Source of the DNA: Streptomyces aurantiacus
GTDB taxonomy: Bacteria; Actinomycetota; Actinomycetes; Streptomycetales; Streptomycetaceae
Assembly (NCBI RefSeq): GCF_001418335.1
Contig: NZ_LIPP01000235.1
Coordinates: 1 to 46,574, forward strand
Direction of reading: 5' to 3'
DNA: 46,574 nt
The translations under genes and the position numbers were made by a program. The notes beneath the pieces are model-generated. The model made no database searches. It was given only the letters and a program-made list of their open reading frames with translations, and was not told where the DNA came from. Positions 1-8,259 of this stretch are shown piece by piece. Each line of letters starts with the position of its first letter. The stretch's first letter is position 1.

Positions 1-37
1 CCACCGCACCCCGCGGAGCGCCCCGCGCCCCGGCACA

Positions 38-970
38 ATGGCGATCATGAGCTCGCCCCTGACCTTCCAGCCGGTCCTCGACCGCATCGCCGCCGAGATC
101 GGGCAGACCCCCGACCGCGGCCACCCCGCCGACTACATCCCGGCGCTCGCGGCCTGCGACCCGCACCGGTTCGGCATGGCCGTCGCGGAGCTGGACGGCA
201 CGGTGTACGGCGTCGGCGACTGGCGGCAGCCTTTCTCGACGCAGTCCCTCACCAAGGTCTTCACCCTCGCGCTGGACCTGGCCCGCGAGGCCGACGAGCT
301 CTGGGAACACGTCGGCCGCGAGCCGTCCGGCAACCCCTTCAACTCCCTCGTCCAGCTGGAGTACGAGAACGGAATCCCCCGCAACCCCTTCATCAACGCC
401 GGCGCCCTCGTCGTCACCGACCGCCTCCACTCCCAGACCGGCGACGCGGCGGGCACCCTCCTCGACTTCCTGCGCGCGGAGAGCGGCAACGACGGCCTCG
501 CCATCAACGAGGACGTCGCCGCCTCCGAGTCCGCCCACGGCGACCGCAACGCCGCCCTCGGCCACTTCATGGCGTCGTACGGGAACATCTGCAACCCGGT
601 CCCGGTGCTCCTCGACGAGTACTTCCGCCAGTGCTCCGTCGAGGCCTCCTGCGCCGACCTCGCCCTGGCCACCGGCTTCCTCGCCCGCCACGGCATCCGG
701 GCCGACGGCACCCGCCTCCTGACGATGAGCCAGGCCAAGCAGGTCAACGCGGTCATGCTCACCTGCGGCACGTACGACGCGGCCGGAGAGTTCGCCTACC
801 GGGTGGGCCTGCCCGGCAAGAGCGGCGTGGGCGGCGGTGTCATCGCCGTCGTCCCCGGCCGCTGCACGCTCTGCGTATGGAGCCCCGGCCTGGACGAGCA
901 CGGCAACTCGGTGGCCGGAGTCACGGCCCTGGACCGCTTCACCACCATCACGGGCCTGTCGGTGTTCTGA
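38..970 (+). CDS. glsA: Glutaminase A (L-glutamine amidohydrolase)
   Basis: This cytoplasmic serine-dependent enzyme hydrolyses L-glutamine to glutamate and ammonia. The 310-residue protein is the usual length for bacterial GlsA. The beta-lactamase-fold catalytic pair is seen as S70-L-T-K73 in the segment FSTQSLTKVF. Further family blocks are NPFINAGALVV (about 118-128), YGNICNPVPVLLDEYFR (about 180-196) and GLPGKSGVGGG near the C-terminus. The ATG at 38 is used here; a second ATG at 47 is equally possible because neither has a clear ribosome binding site. Only 37 bases of upstream sequence are visible, so promoter and operon context are unknown. The gene is convergent with the carboxypeptidase gene downstream. 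Confidence 0.93.
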   Translation: MAIMSSPLTFQPVLDRIAAEIGQTPDRGHPADYIPALAACDPHRFGMAVAELDGTVYGVGDWRQPFSTQSLTKVFTLALDLAREADELWEHVGREPSGNPFNSLVQLEYENGIPRNPFINAGALVVTDRLHSQTGDAAGTLLDFLRAESGNDGLAINEDVAASESAHGDRNAALGHFMASYGNICNPVPVLLDEYFRQCSVEASCADLALATGFLARHGIRADGTRLLTMSQAKQVNAVMLTCGTYDAAGEFAYRVGLPGKSGVGGGVIAVVPGRCTLCVWSPGLDEHGNSVAGVTALDRFTTITGLSVF

Positions 971-987
971 GCACCCACGTAGCACCG

Positions 988-1018
988 CCTTGGCACGCTG
1001 ACCGAGTGTCGGCCAAGG
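988..1018. terminator. Possible bidirectional hairpin between convergent genes
   Basis: The sequence shows CCTTGG (988-993) and CCAAGG (1013-1018) as inverted arms. An inner CCGA-gtg-TCGG stem is contiguous with the right arm, leaving an 8-nt bulge on the left. It lies between the stops of glsA and the convergent carboxypeptidase gene. There is no T-tract, as is common for terminators in high-GC actinomycetes, so the role is inferred from position. Confidence 0.35.
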
Positions 1019-1079
1019 GTTTCACCGTCGATCTGCGTCGCTGTCAGCTGCTCGGGCCAGCCGGCTCGGTCGTCCTTGC

Positions 1080-2363
1080 TCAGCCCCGGGTGGACCGCCC
1101 GTCGTGGAAGCGGAGGACCAGCGCCACGGCACCCGCGCCGAGACCGGCGGCCCCTGTGAGCGCACCCGCCACCATCATCCAGTCACCGGAGTCCTCGGAG
1201 CCGCCGGAGCTGTCGGAGCGGGCGGCGGCCGGGCCCGCGGGCGGCGTCGCCGGACCGGAGCTCGACGTCTCCGGACCGGGGGTCGACGTCGCGGACTTCG
1301 GGCCGGGCGCGGGCCGGGACACGGGACGCGGCAGGAGCGACCCGACCGGATCGACCCGGCCCGCGGCCTCGAAACCCCAGTCGAGCAACGAGCGCGCCTC
1401 CTCGTACACGGCGAACGCGGCGCCCTCCTGCGGGTCCATCACCGTGACCACGTAGGTGTGCCCGTCCCGGCGCGCGGCGGCGACGAGCGTGTTGCCGGCC
1501 TGGGAGGTGTAACCGTTCTTGATGCCGACGAGCCCTGGATAGGGCGCGACCCCGTCCGCGCCGGTCAGCAGCCGGTTGGTGTTCTGGATCTCGTACGCCC
1601 CGCCGGCGCCGGGGAATTCCGCGTGGGCGGTGGCGCAGTAGCGGGCGAAGTCCGTGTTGCGCAGTCCCGCGCGCCCGAAGACGGCCAGGTCGTACGCGGA
1701 CGACACCTGCCCGGGCATGTCGTAGCCGTCGGGCGAGACGACCCGGGTGTCAAGGGCGCCCAGCGACTGAGCCTTGGCCTGCATCTGGGCGGCCGTGCCG
1801 CGCCAGCCGCCGTTCATCTCGGCGAGGACGCGCACGGCGTCGTTGCCGGAGTTGAGGAAGACGCCCCGCCACAGGTCGGACGCCCGGTAGGTACGCCCCG
1901 CGCTCACTCCGACCAGGCTGCTGCCGGGGCCGATGCCCGCAAGGTCCGCCTCGGTGACGGTGTGCCGGACCGCCGGTGGCAGCGTCGGGAGCACGGTCAC
2001 GGCGAAGAGGGTCTTCAACGTGCTGGCCGGCGGCAGTCCGACGTGCGCGTTGTGTGCCGCCAGCACCTCGCCCGTGTCGGCGTCGGCCACCAGCCACGAC
2101 CGCGCGGAGATGTCCCGTGGCACTCCGGGCGCCCCTGCCCGGAGCCGGGCCTGGGTCCCGGGCCGGTCCAGTGTCGAAGGGGGCGGGTTGGCGGTGCTCG
2201 GAGTGGGCCGGGTGTGCGCACCGCCCGTCCCGACACGGGAGCCGGTGGAGGCCGTGGCCGCTCCGCCGAGGACCGCGGCCGGTACCGGCGCGAGGGCGAG
2301 CGCCCCGACGGCGCAGAGGGCGGAACAGGAGACGGCAGTGCGGGCAGAGAATCCGATAGTCAT
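1080..2363 (-). CDS. D-alanyl-D-alanine carboxypeptidase (PBP5-like, membrane anchored)
   Basis: This is a penicillin-binding serine peptidase that trims the terminal D-Ala from peptidoglycan stem peptides outside the cytoplasmic membrane. The 427-residue product has an N-terminal signal segment (about 8-30), a Pro/Thr-rich linker, then the transpeptidase fold with S114-T-L-K117 (SxxK), S172-G-N174 (SxN) and K-N-G in GIKNGYTSQAGN (the KTG equivalent). A Ser/Pro/Gly-rich spacer precedes a C-terminal transmembrane helix (WMMVAGALTGAAGLGAGAVALVL) with a short basic tail, so it should be tethered at both ends or anchored by the C-terminus. The ATG at 2363 is chosen because the signal peptide begins there; an in-frame extension to 2477 adds unrelated residues. 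It lies downstream of the short rho gene in the same direction, 210 bp away, probably with its own promoter. Confidence 0.88.
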   Translation of the reverse strand: MTIGFSARTAVSCSALCAVGALALAPVPAAVLGGAATASTGSRVGTGGAHTRPTPSTANPPPSTLDRPGTQARLRAGAPGVPRDISARSWLVADADTGEVLAAHNAHVGLPPASTLKTLFAVTVLPTLPPAVRHTVTEADLAGIGPGSSLVGVSAGRTYRASDLWRGVFLNSGNDAVRVLAEMNGGWRGTAAQMQAKAQSLGALDTRVVSPDGYDMPGQVSSAYDLAVFGRAGLRNTDFARYCATAHAEFPGAGGAYEIQNTNRLLTGADGVAPYPGLVGIKNGYTSQAGNTLVAAARRDGHTYVVTVMDPQEGAAFAVYEEARSLLDWGFEAAGRVDPVGSLLPRPVSRPAPGPKSATSTPGPETSSSGPATPPAGPAAARSDSSGGSEDSGDWMMVAGALTGAAGLGAGAVALVLRFHDGRSTRG

Positions 2364-2573
2364 ACCGCAAACGTAGGAACGCCCAGGTCGCACGGCATGC
2401 TGCCCCCGCCGAACGGGGCTGTCGAACACCCGGATGCCGCAGCGACCGCTCGCCGACCGGCCTGAGGACGAGATCAAACGACGCGGGGCCGGGAAGGCGG
2501 GCCGGGAACGCGGGGCCGGGAACGGCCCGAAGGCGGATGCCTGAGCGGAGCCCGGCAGGCAGGATCTCGGGAT

Positions 2574-3716
2574 CTACTGGCTCCCCGGCACGGTCTGCTG
2601 GACCTGCCTGAGGAACGTCGCGTTGTCCGGGGTCTGCCGCATCCGGTCCAGCAGGGTTTCCAGACCTGCCTGGCCGTCACCACGGGAGTGCAGTGCGCGC
2701 CGCAGACCGCGCAGGGCCGTCAACTCGCTTGCGGGAACGAGGAGTTCCTCGCGGCGCGTGCCGGACGGGGTGATGTCGACGGCGGGGAAGACGCGGCGGG
2801 AAGCGAGGGCGCGGTCCAGGCGGAGCTCCATGTTGCCGGTGCCCTTGAGCTCCTCGAAGTAGAAGTCGTCGGCGCGCGAGCCGGTCTCCACCAGAGCCGT
2901 GGCGAGGATGGTGAGCGAACCGCCCTCCTCGGCGAGCCGCGCGGCGCCGAAGAGCCGCTTGGGCCCGTGGAGCGACGCGGCGTCGACACCGCCGCTGAGG
3001 GTGCGACCACCCGCGGCGGCCGCGTTGTTGTGCGCCCTGCACAGCCGGGTGAGCGAGTCGAGGAGGATCACGACGTCCTGGCCCGCCTCGACGAGCCGCT
3101 TGGCGCGCTCTATGGCCAGCTCGGCGAGTGCGATGTGCTGCTTGGGGCTCTGGTCGAAGGTGGACGCGAGCACCTCACCGCGTACGGAACGGCGCATGTC
3201 GGTCACTTCCTCGGGACGTTCGTCGAGGAGCACCACCATCAGATGGGCTTCGGGGTGGTTGCCGGCGATGGCGGCGGCCAACTGCTGGAGCAGCACGGTC
3301 TTGCCGGTCTTGGGCGGGGCTACGATCAGGCCGCGCTGGCCCTTGCCGATCGGCGCGACCAGGTCGACGAGGCGGGTGGTCAGACCGCCCGCGGGGTGTT
3401 CGAGCCGCAGCCGCTCGCGCGGGTGCAGCGGGGTCAGGTCACGGAAGTGCGGGCGGCCGCGTGCCTCCTCGGCGGGGCGGCCGTTGATCCGCTCGATCTC
3501 GGTGAGGGCGCGCTGCCGGCCGCGTACGCCGTCGACGCGGTCGCCCTTGCGCAGGCCGTACCGGCGGATCAGCGCGGTGGAGACCTGAAGGTCGCCCGCG
3601 CCGGGGAGCAGTCCCTCGGCGCGCAGGTGGCCCTGTCCGTTCGAGGTGATGTCGAGTACGCCGGTGGCCTGCTCCTGTGTGACGGGAGTGGGCGGGCGTT
3701 CGAGTGTGGTGGTCAT
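2574..3716 (-). CDS. rho: Short transcription termination factor Rho paralogue
   Basis: Rho is a hexameric RNA-dependent ATPase that terminates transcription. The 380-residue protein carries the primary RNA-binding OB/cold-shock-like domain (GVLDITSNGQGHLR, about 19-32), the RecA-like motor with Walker A APPKTGKT (133-140), Walker B ending at D220 in VVILLDSLTRL, and the later PSGTRREELL segment. It lacks the N-terminal helical region and the long basic, Arg/Gly-rich insertion typical of the main actinobacterial Rho, so it is probably a second, compact Rho. Canonical Rho often reads APPRAGKT, so PPKTGKT is a small deviation. Start at ATG 3716 is supported by AAAGGA about 8-10 nt upstream. It may act on specific transcripts or compete with the main Rho; that is inference. 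Confidence 0.88.
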   Translation of the reverse strand: MTTTLERPPTPVTQEQATGVLDITSNGQGHLRAEGLLPGAGDLQVSTALIRRYGLRKGDRVDGVRGRQRALTEIERINGRPAEEARGRPHFRDLTPLHPRERLRLEHPAGGLTTRLVDLVAPIGKGQRGLIVAPPKTGKTVLLQQLAAAIAGNHPEAHLMVVLLDERPEEVTDMRRSVRGEVLASTFDQSPKQHIALAELAIERAKRLVEAGQDVVILLDSLTRLCRAHNNAAAAGGRTLSGGVDAASLHGPKRLFGAARLAEEGGSLTILATALVETGSRADDFYFEELKGTGNMELRLDRALASRRVFPAVDITPSGTRREELLVPASELTALRGLRRALHSRGDGQAGLETLLDRMRQTPDNATFLRQVQQTVPGSQ

Positions 3717-4168
3717 GATGGGTGTCCTTTCGCGGACGGGTGGTTCGCGTTCATGGGGTCATGGGATGGAATTGAGTGGGGGAGAGGCCGGAGCAGGGGC
3801 GGTGTTGTCGCGCCCCGCACGGCGGGAAAGCGTCACCTCTCGCGCCGTTGCCCGCCGGGGGCGGGCCAACGGCCGTACCGCTCATGCACGACGCACGACG
3901 CACGCTGTACGACGTACGCGGAGACGTAGAACGTCCCGGGGATGTACGTGACCTACATGCCGTACGGAGATGAGGTGGTGCGCAGAAGCTGTTGTGCCGG
4001 TCGGAATCGACGGGCTGATCAGCTGAATGAGAGGAACTCGGCACCGGCGCCTGGAAGCAGGCGTACACAAGTGCTGATGGCACTGTAGCACTGTCCCGGC
4101 CTGCGGTGGCCGATCGGCCGGATCCCGTGGCGTTGACAGCGGTGGTGCCTCGCGCCACGGTGGTCGGC
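3717..4168. other. Intergenic region upstream of divergent rho paralogue and monooxygenase
   Basis: About 450 bp lie between two divergent start codons and no convincing gene is seen. The region must hold two promoters. It is rich in ACGTAC-type repeats around 3880-3965, including the inverted repeat ATGTA-7 nt-TACAT at 3942-3958 and tandem ACGACGC copies near 3888-3902. A separate inverted repeat near 4070 is listed on its own. No riboswitch or small RNA could be recognised by eye. Confidence 0.5.
4070..4092. promoter_or_regulatory. Inverted repeat upstream of monooxygenase gene (possible operator)
   Basis: The sequence shows AGTGC-tgatg-GCACT at 4070-4084, and the same left arm can pair with AGCACT at 4087-4092 (AGTGCT...AGCACT). 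The alternating arms lie about 77 bp before the ATG at 4169. This is the right place for a regulator site, but no adjacent regulator gene is present, so function is inferred only. Confidence 0.3.
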
Positions 4169-5356
4169 ATGTCCGATGCCGGGATCGTCGAACGCGTACG
4201 GGAACTACGGCCGTTGATCCGGGAGAACGCGGTGCGCGCCGAGCGTGCACGGCGCGTGCCGGACGAGGTCGTCGCCGCACTGACCGGCACGGGTGTGCAT
4301 CGGATGAACGTGCCCCGGCGGTACGGCGGTTACCAGACGCCGCTGCACACCCAGATCGACGCCTTCACGGAGATCGCCGTCGAGTGCGCCTCCACGGCGT
4401 GGGTGACCCTGGGGCAGGCGGGGGTCTCGTACATCGCGGCTCTCTTTCCCGACGAGGCACAGGACGACTTCTTCACCGGACCGAGTGGCCCGGACGTCAG
4501 GATCGGCGGCACGCTGGTCCCCGGCGCCACGGTGGTGCCCTGCGACGGGGGCTATCGGGTGGACGGCGCCTCGGGTTTCGCCACGGGCTGTCACCACGCC
4601 GACTGGCACCTGCTGACGGCGGCGGTCGCCCCGGCCGACGGGCGGCCGCAGGAAGGGCCGCCGGAGATGCTCTGGGTCGCGGTGCCGATGTCCGAGCTGG
4701 AGATCCTGGACGACTGGGACGTCACAGGTCTCGCCGGTACCGGTAGCAACACGGTGGTGGCCCGGAACATTCCCGTCCCCGCACACCGGGTGCTGCCGGT
4801 CGGACCGATGCTCGCCGGGTGGACCCCGTCGAAGGCCAACGCGGACGACCCCTTCTACCGCATGCCGGTGCTCCTCCTGTTCTGCGCCTGGGCGGCGTCG
4901 GCGGCGCTGGGCCTGGGGCGGGCGGCGATGACGGAGTTCACCGGGCGCATCCACTGGCGCGGCATCACGTACACCTTCCACGAGCGGCAGAACGAGGCCA
5001 CCGTCACCCATCTCCAGGCCGCCGAGGCGCAGATGAGGATCTCCGCGGCCGAACTGGTGGCCGCCCGGCTGATCGCCGAGATCGAGACCAAGGCCCGCGA
5101 CGGCAGCGCGTACACCCCGCGGGAGCGGGCCAGGATCCGCGCCGAGAGCGGCTATCTCACCCGGCTCTGCAAGGAGGCAGTCGACCTGCTCGCCTCGGCC
5201 GCCGGCGCGTCCTCCCTCCGGCGGGATGTACCCATGCAGCGCATCGCCCGCGACATCCAGGCCCTGTGCCTGCACTCCTTCGTCAACCCCGCCACCAACC
5301 TGGAGATCTACGGCCGCGTACTCTCCGGCGTCGATCCCGGCACCCCCTTCCTGTGA
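4169..5356 (+). CDS. Flavin-dependent monooxygenase / acyl-CoA dehydrogenase-like protein
   Basis: The 395-residue protein has the acyl-CoA dehydrogenase fold seen in two-component group D flavin monooxygenases (HpaB/HsaA type). Evidence is the N-terminal helical segment with VPDEVVAALTGTGVHRMNVPRRYGG (about 28-52), the middle beta domain with GSNTVVARNIPVP (the 'gtgSntv' block), and the C-terminal four-helix bundle with QRIARDIQALCLHSFVNPATN. Such enzymes hydroxylate aromatic or polyketide substrates using reduced flavin supplied by a separate reductase; no reductase gene is adjacent. The start ATG 4169 begins the conserved fold; an in-frame GTG at 4106 would add 21 low-complexity residues. 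Substrate cannot be stated. It could alternatively be a true acyl-CoA dehydrogenase, but the catalytic base Glu was not identified. Confidence 0.78.
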   Translation: MSDAGIVERVRELRPLIRENAVRAERARRVPDEVVAALTGTGVHRMNVPRRYGGYQTPLHTQIDAFTEIAVECASTAWVTLGQAGVSYIAALFPDEAQDDFFTGPSGPDVRIGGTLVPGATVVPCDGGYRVDGASGFATGCHHADWHLLTAAVAPADGRPQEGPPEMLWVAVPMSELEILDDWDVTGLAGTGSNTVVARNIPVPAHRVLPVGPMLAGWTPSKANADDPFYRMPVLLLFCAWAASAALGLGRAAMTEFTGRIHWRGITYTFHERQNEATVTHLQAAEAQMRISAAELVAARLIAEIETKARDGSAYTPRERARIRAESGYLTRLCKEAVDLLASAAGASSLRRDVPMQRIARDIQALCLHSFVNPATNLEIYGRVLSGVDPGTPFL

Positions 5357-5436
5357 CAGCTTCCTGCGACGGCTTCCTGTGACAGCCCTCACGCGTCGGA
5401 GCGGTCCTGGGGGAGCAGGCCCTAAGCTGAGCCGCG

Positions 5437-6171
5437 ATGTTCACCCCGCAAGGTCCCACGTTCCGCGAACTCGCCGTGCAGGCGTTGTCGTCCGTCGAGC
5501 ACGGCTACGACCTGCTCGCGCCGAAGTTCGACCACACCCCGTTCCGTACGCCGGACCCGTTCCTCCGGTCCGTCGCGCGGGCCCTTGAGGGCATCGGTCC
5601 TTTCGAGAGCGGGCTCGACCTGTGCTGCGGCACCGGCGCGGGCATGGACGTGCTGGGGGCGGTGTGCCGCGAGCGCGTCACCGGCATCGACATCAGCGCG
5701 GGCATGCTCGACGTGGCGAGGCGGCGCGAGAGGTCCGGCGGGCCGCCCGCCACCTGGGTGCGCGGTGACGTCCGCGCCCTGCCGTTCGGCCCGGCCTTCG
5801 ACCTGGCGGTGAGCTTCGGGGCGTTCGGCCACTTCCTGCCCCGTGAGCTGCCGGGTCTTTTCACGCAGGTCCACTCGGTGCTCCGGCCCGGCGGGCGGTT
5901 CGCGTTCCCGATCGTGGCTCCGGCCCGCCCCGGCTCGCTCGCCTACTGGGCCCTGCTCGGCTTCGACGCGGCGATGCGGGTGCGGAACGCGGTGTGGCGT
6001 CCTCCGTTCGTCATGTACTACCGGGAGTTCCGGCTCGGCGACGTCCGGCGGGAACTGGCCCGCGCCGGCTTCACGGTCGACCTGCACGTGCTGCCCGAGT
6101 TCGGCAGCCGGGACGACGGCAGCCCGCGCTGCCGGATGGTGGTCGCCACAAGGCCGGGACCAGCGGTTTAG
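5437..6171 (+). CDS. Class I SAM-dependent methyltransferase
   Basis: The 244-residue cytoplasmic protein has a Rossmann-type SAM-binding core: motif I LDLCCGTGAGMDVLG (about 63-77), the acidic loop GIDISAGMLDVARRR, then GDVRALPF and the hydrophobic strand DLAVSFGAFGHF. The layout matches UbiE/Methyltransf_11-type enzymes. The gene sits 80 bp after the monooxygenase gene in the same direction and may be co-transcribed with it, which would suit a small-molecule tailoring role, but the substrate is unknown. The intervening 80 bp contain a short imperfect duplication of TTCCTGYGAC. Confidence 0.85.
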   Translation: MFTPQGPTFRELAVQALSSVEHGYDLLAPKFDHTPFRTPDPFLRSVARALEGIGPFESGLDLCCGTGAGMDVLGAVCRERVTGIDISAGMLDVARRRERSGGPPATWVRGDVRALPFGPAFDLAVSFGAFGHFLPRELPGLFTQVHSVLRPGGRFAFPIVAPARPGSLAYWALLGFDAAMRVRNAVWRPPFVMYYREFRLGDVRRELARAGFTVDLHVLPEFGSRDDGSPRCRMVVATRPGPAV

Positions 6172-6224
6172 CCCACTGACGGCCGAGATTTCGGCACCAG
6201 TGCGGCGCATCCGTGTATGAGATC

Positions 6225-6261
6225 CGTCAAGAGCGTGCGAAGCGGCGTCAGGGAGCCGTCA
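6225..6261 (+). promoter_or_regulatory. Phased CGTCA direct repeats upstream of kdp operon
   Basis: Three CGTCA copies lie at 6225, 6246 and 6257, i.e. 21 and 11 bp apart, on one face of the helix. Direct repeats spaced by 11 bp are the usual binding pattern of OmpR/PhoB-family response regulators, the family to which KdpE belongs. Their place about 120-155 bp before the first kdp ORF fits a KdpE site. This is inference; no KdpE site from this organism is known to me. Confidence 0.35.
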
Positions 6262-6268
6262 ACGAACG

Positions 6269-6287
6269 CCGCGGGTGGTTCCCGCGG
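6269..6287 (+). other. Perfect 7-bp hairpin in the kdp leader
   Basis: CCGCGGG (6269-6275) and CCCGCGG (6281-6287) form a perfect stem with loop TGGTT, followed by ATGTTT. It could end the upstream methyltransferase transcript or act as an attenuator or stabiliser in the kdp leader. The sequence cannot separate these options. Confidence 0.4.
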
Positions 6288-6380
6288 ATGTTTCCTGAAG
6301 AGGTCAACGCGATCGACCTGGGCCCGGCGCAGTGCGTCGGGGCCCCGGCGCCGCATCCGCACCTCATCCAGGAGCTCACG

Positions 6381-6464
6381 ATGGCCGATGTGGCCTTCGT
6401 CGTCACCACGATCGCTCTCTTCGCGCTGGTGGCCCTCGTCGCCAAGGGGGTGACGAAGCTGTGA
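6381..6464 (+). CDS. 27-residue membrane peptide heading the kdp operon
   Basis: A short ORF beginning at ATG 6381 has a good Shine-Dalgarno (AGGAG, 6370-6374) and encodes one hydrophobic helix (about residues 4-22) with a basic C-terminus VAKGVTKL. Its TGA overlaps the GTG of kdpF (GTGA at 6461-6464), which argues for translational coupling. It resembles KdpF in size and form but precedes the recognisable KdpF, so it is either a second KdpF-like stabilising peptide or an unnamed accessory peptide. The RBS, overlap and hydrophobicity are direct observations; the role is inferred. Confidence 0.6.
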   Translation: MADVAFVVTTIALFALVALVAKGVTKL

Positions 6465-6550
6465 CCGCCGAGAACGTAGTCGGCCTGATCGTGGCCGTCG
6501 CCCTGCTGGGCTATCTCGTCCTCGCCCTTGTGTTCCCCGAGAGGTTCTGA
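6461..6550 (+). CDS. kdpF: KdpF, small subunit of the K+-transporting ATPase
   Basis: A 29-residue single-span membrane peptide starting at GTG 6461 (VTAENVVGLIVAVALLGYLV, then LALVFPERF). The ending with P-E-R/K-F and the length match KdpF, which stabilises the KdpABC complex in the membrane. It overlaps the preceding peptide gene by four bases and ends 8 bp before kdpA, as expected in the kdpFABC operon. Confidence 0.85.
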   Translation: MTAENVVGLIVAVALLGYLVLALVFPERF

Positions 6551-6558
6551 GCGCAGAC

Positions 6559-8259
6559 ATGAGCCCCGTACTCGCCGGCGTGTCGCAACTGCTGGCTCTC
6601 GTGGCGGCGCTGGCGCTCGCCCACCGCCCCCTTGGCGACTACATGGCCAGGGTCTACTCCTCCGACAAGCATCTGCGCGTCGAGAAGTGGATCTACAAGG
6701 GCATCGGCGCCGACCCGGACACCGGGATGCGCCGGTCCGCGTACCTGCGCGGTGTCCTCGCCTTCTCGGCCGCCAGTGTCCTGTTCCTGTACCTGCTGCA
6801 GCGCCTCCAGGGTGTGCTGCCCGGTTCGATGGGCTTCTCATCGATCGACCCGGACCAGGCGTTCAACACCGCCGTCTCCTTCGTCACGAACACCAACTGG
6901 CAGTCGTACTACGGCGAACAGGCCATGGGCCACGTCGTGCAGACCGCCGGCCTCGCCGTGCAGAACTTCGTCTCCGCGGCCGTCGGCATCGCGGTCGCCG
7001 TCGCTCTCGTACGAGGCTTCGCGTCCTCCGGATCCCGGACTGCTGCGAGCGGAGGCACCCCCGTCCGCGCCGGTGAGCTCGGCAACTTCTGGGCGGATCT
7101 GGTACGCGGTGTCGTCCGCATCCTGGTACCGCTGTCCGTGGTCGCCGCGGTCGTGCTGGTCGCCTGCGGAGTGATCCAGAACTTCTCCGGCATCCACGAG
7201 GTCGGCCAGTTCACGGGCGGCTCGCAGCAGTGGAACGGCGGCGCGGTCGCCTCCCAGGAGGCCATCAAGGAGCTGGGCACCAACGGCGGCGGCTACTTCA
7301 ACGCCAACAGCGCCCACCCCTTCGAGAACCCCACCCCGTTCTCGAACCTCTTCGAGATCTTCCTGCTCCTGGTCGTCCCGTTCTCGCTGACCCGCACCTT
7401 CGGCCGCATGGTCGGCAGCCTCCGGCAGGGGTACGCGATCCTCGCCACCATGGCCACCATCTGGCTCGGCTTCGTCGCCCTGATGATGTGGACCGAGTTC
7501 GCCCACCACGGTCCGGCCTTCGATCTCGCGGGCGGCGCCCTGGAGGGCAAGGAGACCCGCTTCGGCGTCGGCGCCTCGTCGATCTTCGCGGTGTCCACGA
7601 CCCTGACCTCGACCGGCGCGGTGGACTCCTTCCACTCCTCGTTCACCGGACTCGGCGGCGGCATCACCATGCTGGGCATGCAGCTCGGCGAGATCGCGCC
7701 CGGCGGCACCGGCTCCGGTCTCTACGGCATGCTGATCATGGCGGTCATCGCGGTGTTCATCGCCGGTCTGATGGTCGGCCGGACACCCGAGTACCTGGGC
7801 AAGAAGATCGGCACCCGCGAGATCAAGTTCGCGGCCTGCTACCTCCTCATCACCCCCGCCCTGGTGCTCGTCCTGACCGCCGCGGCCATGGCCCTGCCGA
7901 CCCCGGGCGACTCGATGACCAACAGCGGGGCGCACGGCTTCTCCGAGATCCTGTACGCCTACACGTCGGCGGCCAACAACAACGGCTCGGCGTTCGCCGG
8001 TCTGAACGCCGACACCCAGTGGTTCAACAGCACCCTGGGCGTGGCGATGCTGCTCGGCCGGTTCCTGCCGATGGTGTTCGTCCTCGCGCTGGCCGGCTCG
8101 CTCGCCGAGCAGCGGCCCGTGCCGGTGACCGCGGGCACCCTGCGTACGGAGAAGCCGCTGTTCACCGGGTTGCTGGTGGGCGCGATCCTCATCATCACCG
8201 GCCTGACGTACTTCCCGGCGCTCGCGCTGGGCCCGCTCGCCGAGGGGCTGGCGTCATGA
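6559..8259 (+). CDS. kdpA: K+-transporting ATPase subunit A (potassium channel subunit)
   Basis: KdpA is the K+-binding, channel-like subunit of the high-affinity KdpFABC pump. The 566-residue protein is full length for the family and strongly hydrophobic with about ten membrane spans. Family blocks seen include TNTNWQSYYGEQAMGH (first pore loop, about 113-128), LGTNGGGYFNANSAHPFENP (second, about 237-257), STTLTSTGAVDSFH (third) and SAANNNGSAFAGL (fourth). The ATG at 6559 follows kdpF by 8 bp, and the TGA overlaps the kdpB ATG (ATGA), so the genes are translationally coupled. Confidence 0.95.
   Translation: MSPVLAGVSQLLALVAALALAHRPLGDYMARVYSSDKHLRVEKWIYKGIGADPDTGMRRSAYLRGVLAFSAASVLFLYLLQRLQGVLPGSMGFSSIDPDQAFNTAVSFVTNTNWQSYYGEQAMGHVVQTAGLAVQNFVSAAVGIAVAVALVRGFASSGSRTAASGGTPVRAGELGNFWADLVRGVVRILVPLSVVAAVVLVACGVIQNFSGIHEVGQFTGGSQQWNGGAVASQEAIKELGTNGGGYFNANSAHPFENPTPFSNLFEIFLLLVVPFSLTRTFGRMVGSLRQGYAILATMATIWLGFVALMMWTEFAHHGPAFDLAGGALEGKETRFGVGASSIFAVSTTLTSTGAVDSFHSSFTGLGGGITMLGMQLGEIAPGGTGSGLYGMLIMAVIAVFIAGLMVGRTPEYLGKKIGTREIKFAACYLLITPALVLVLTAAAMALPTPGDSMTNSGAHGFSEILYAYTSAANNNGSAFAGLNADTQWFNSTLGVAMLLGRFLPMVFVLALAGSLAEQRPVPVTAGTLRTEKPLFTGLLVGAILIITGLTYFPALALGPLAEGLAS

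Noticed and set aside
631..1455. Long Arg/Pro/Gly-rich ORF overlapping glsA and dacA on the plus strand
   Set aside because: Composition is typical of a high-GC frame shadow; the antisense and other-frame genes have conserved motifs and it has none.
6172..6380. A ydaO/c-di-AMP riboswitch upstream of kdp
   Set aside because: The length is enough, but I could not match its conserved core; only a simple hairpin and repeats are seen.
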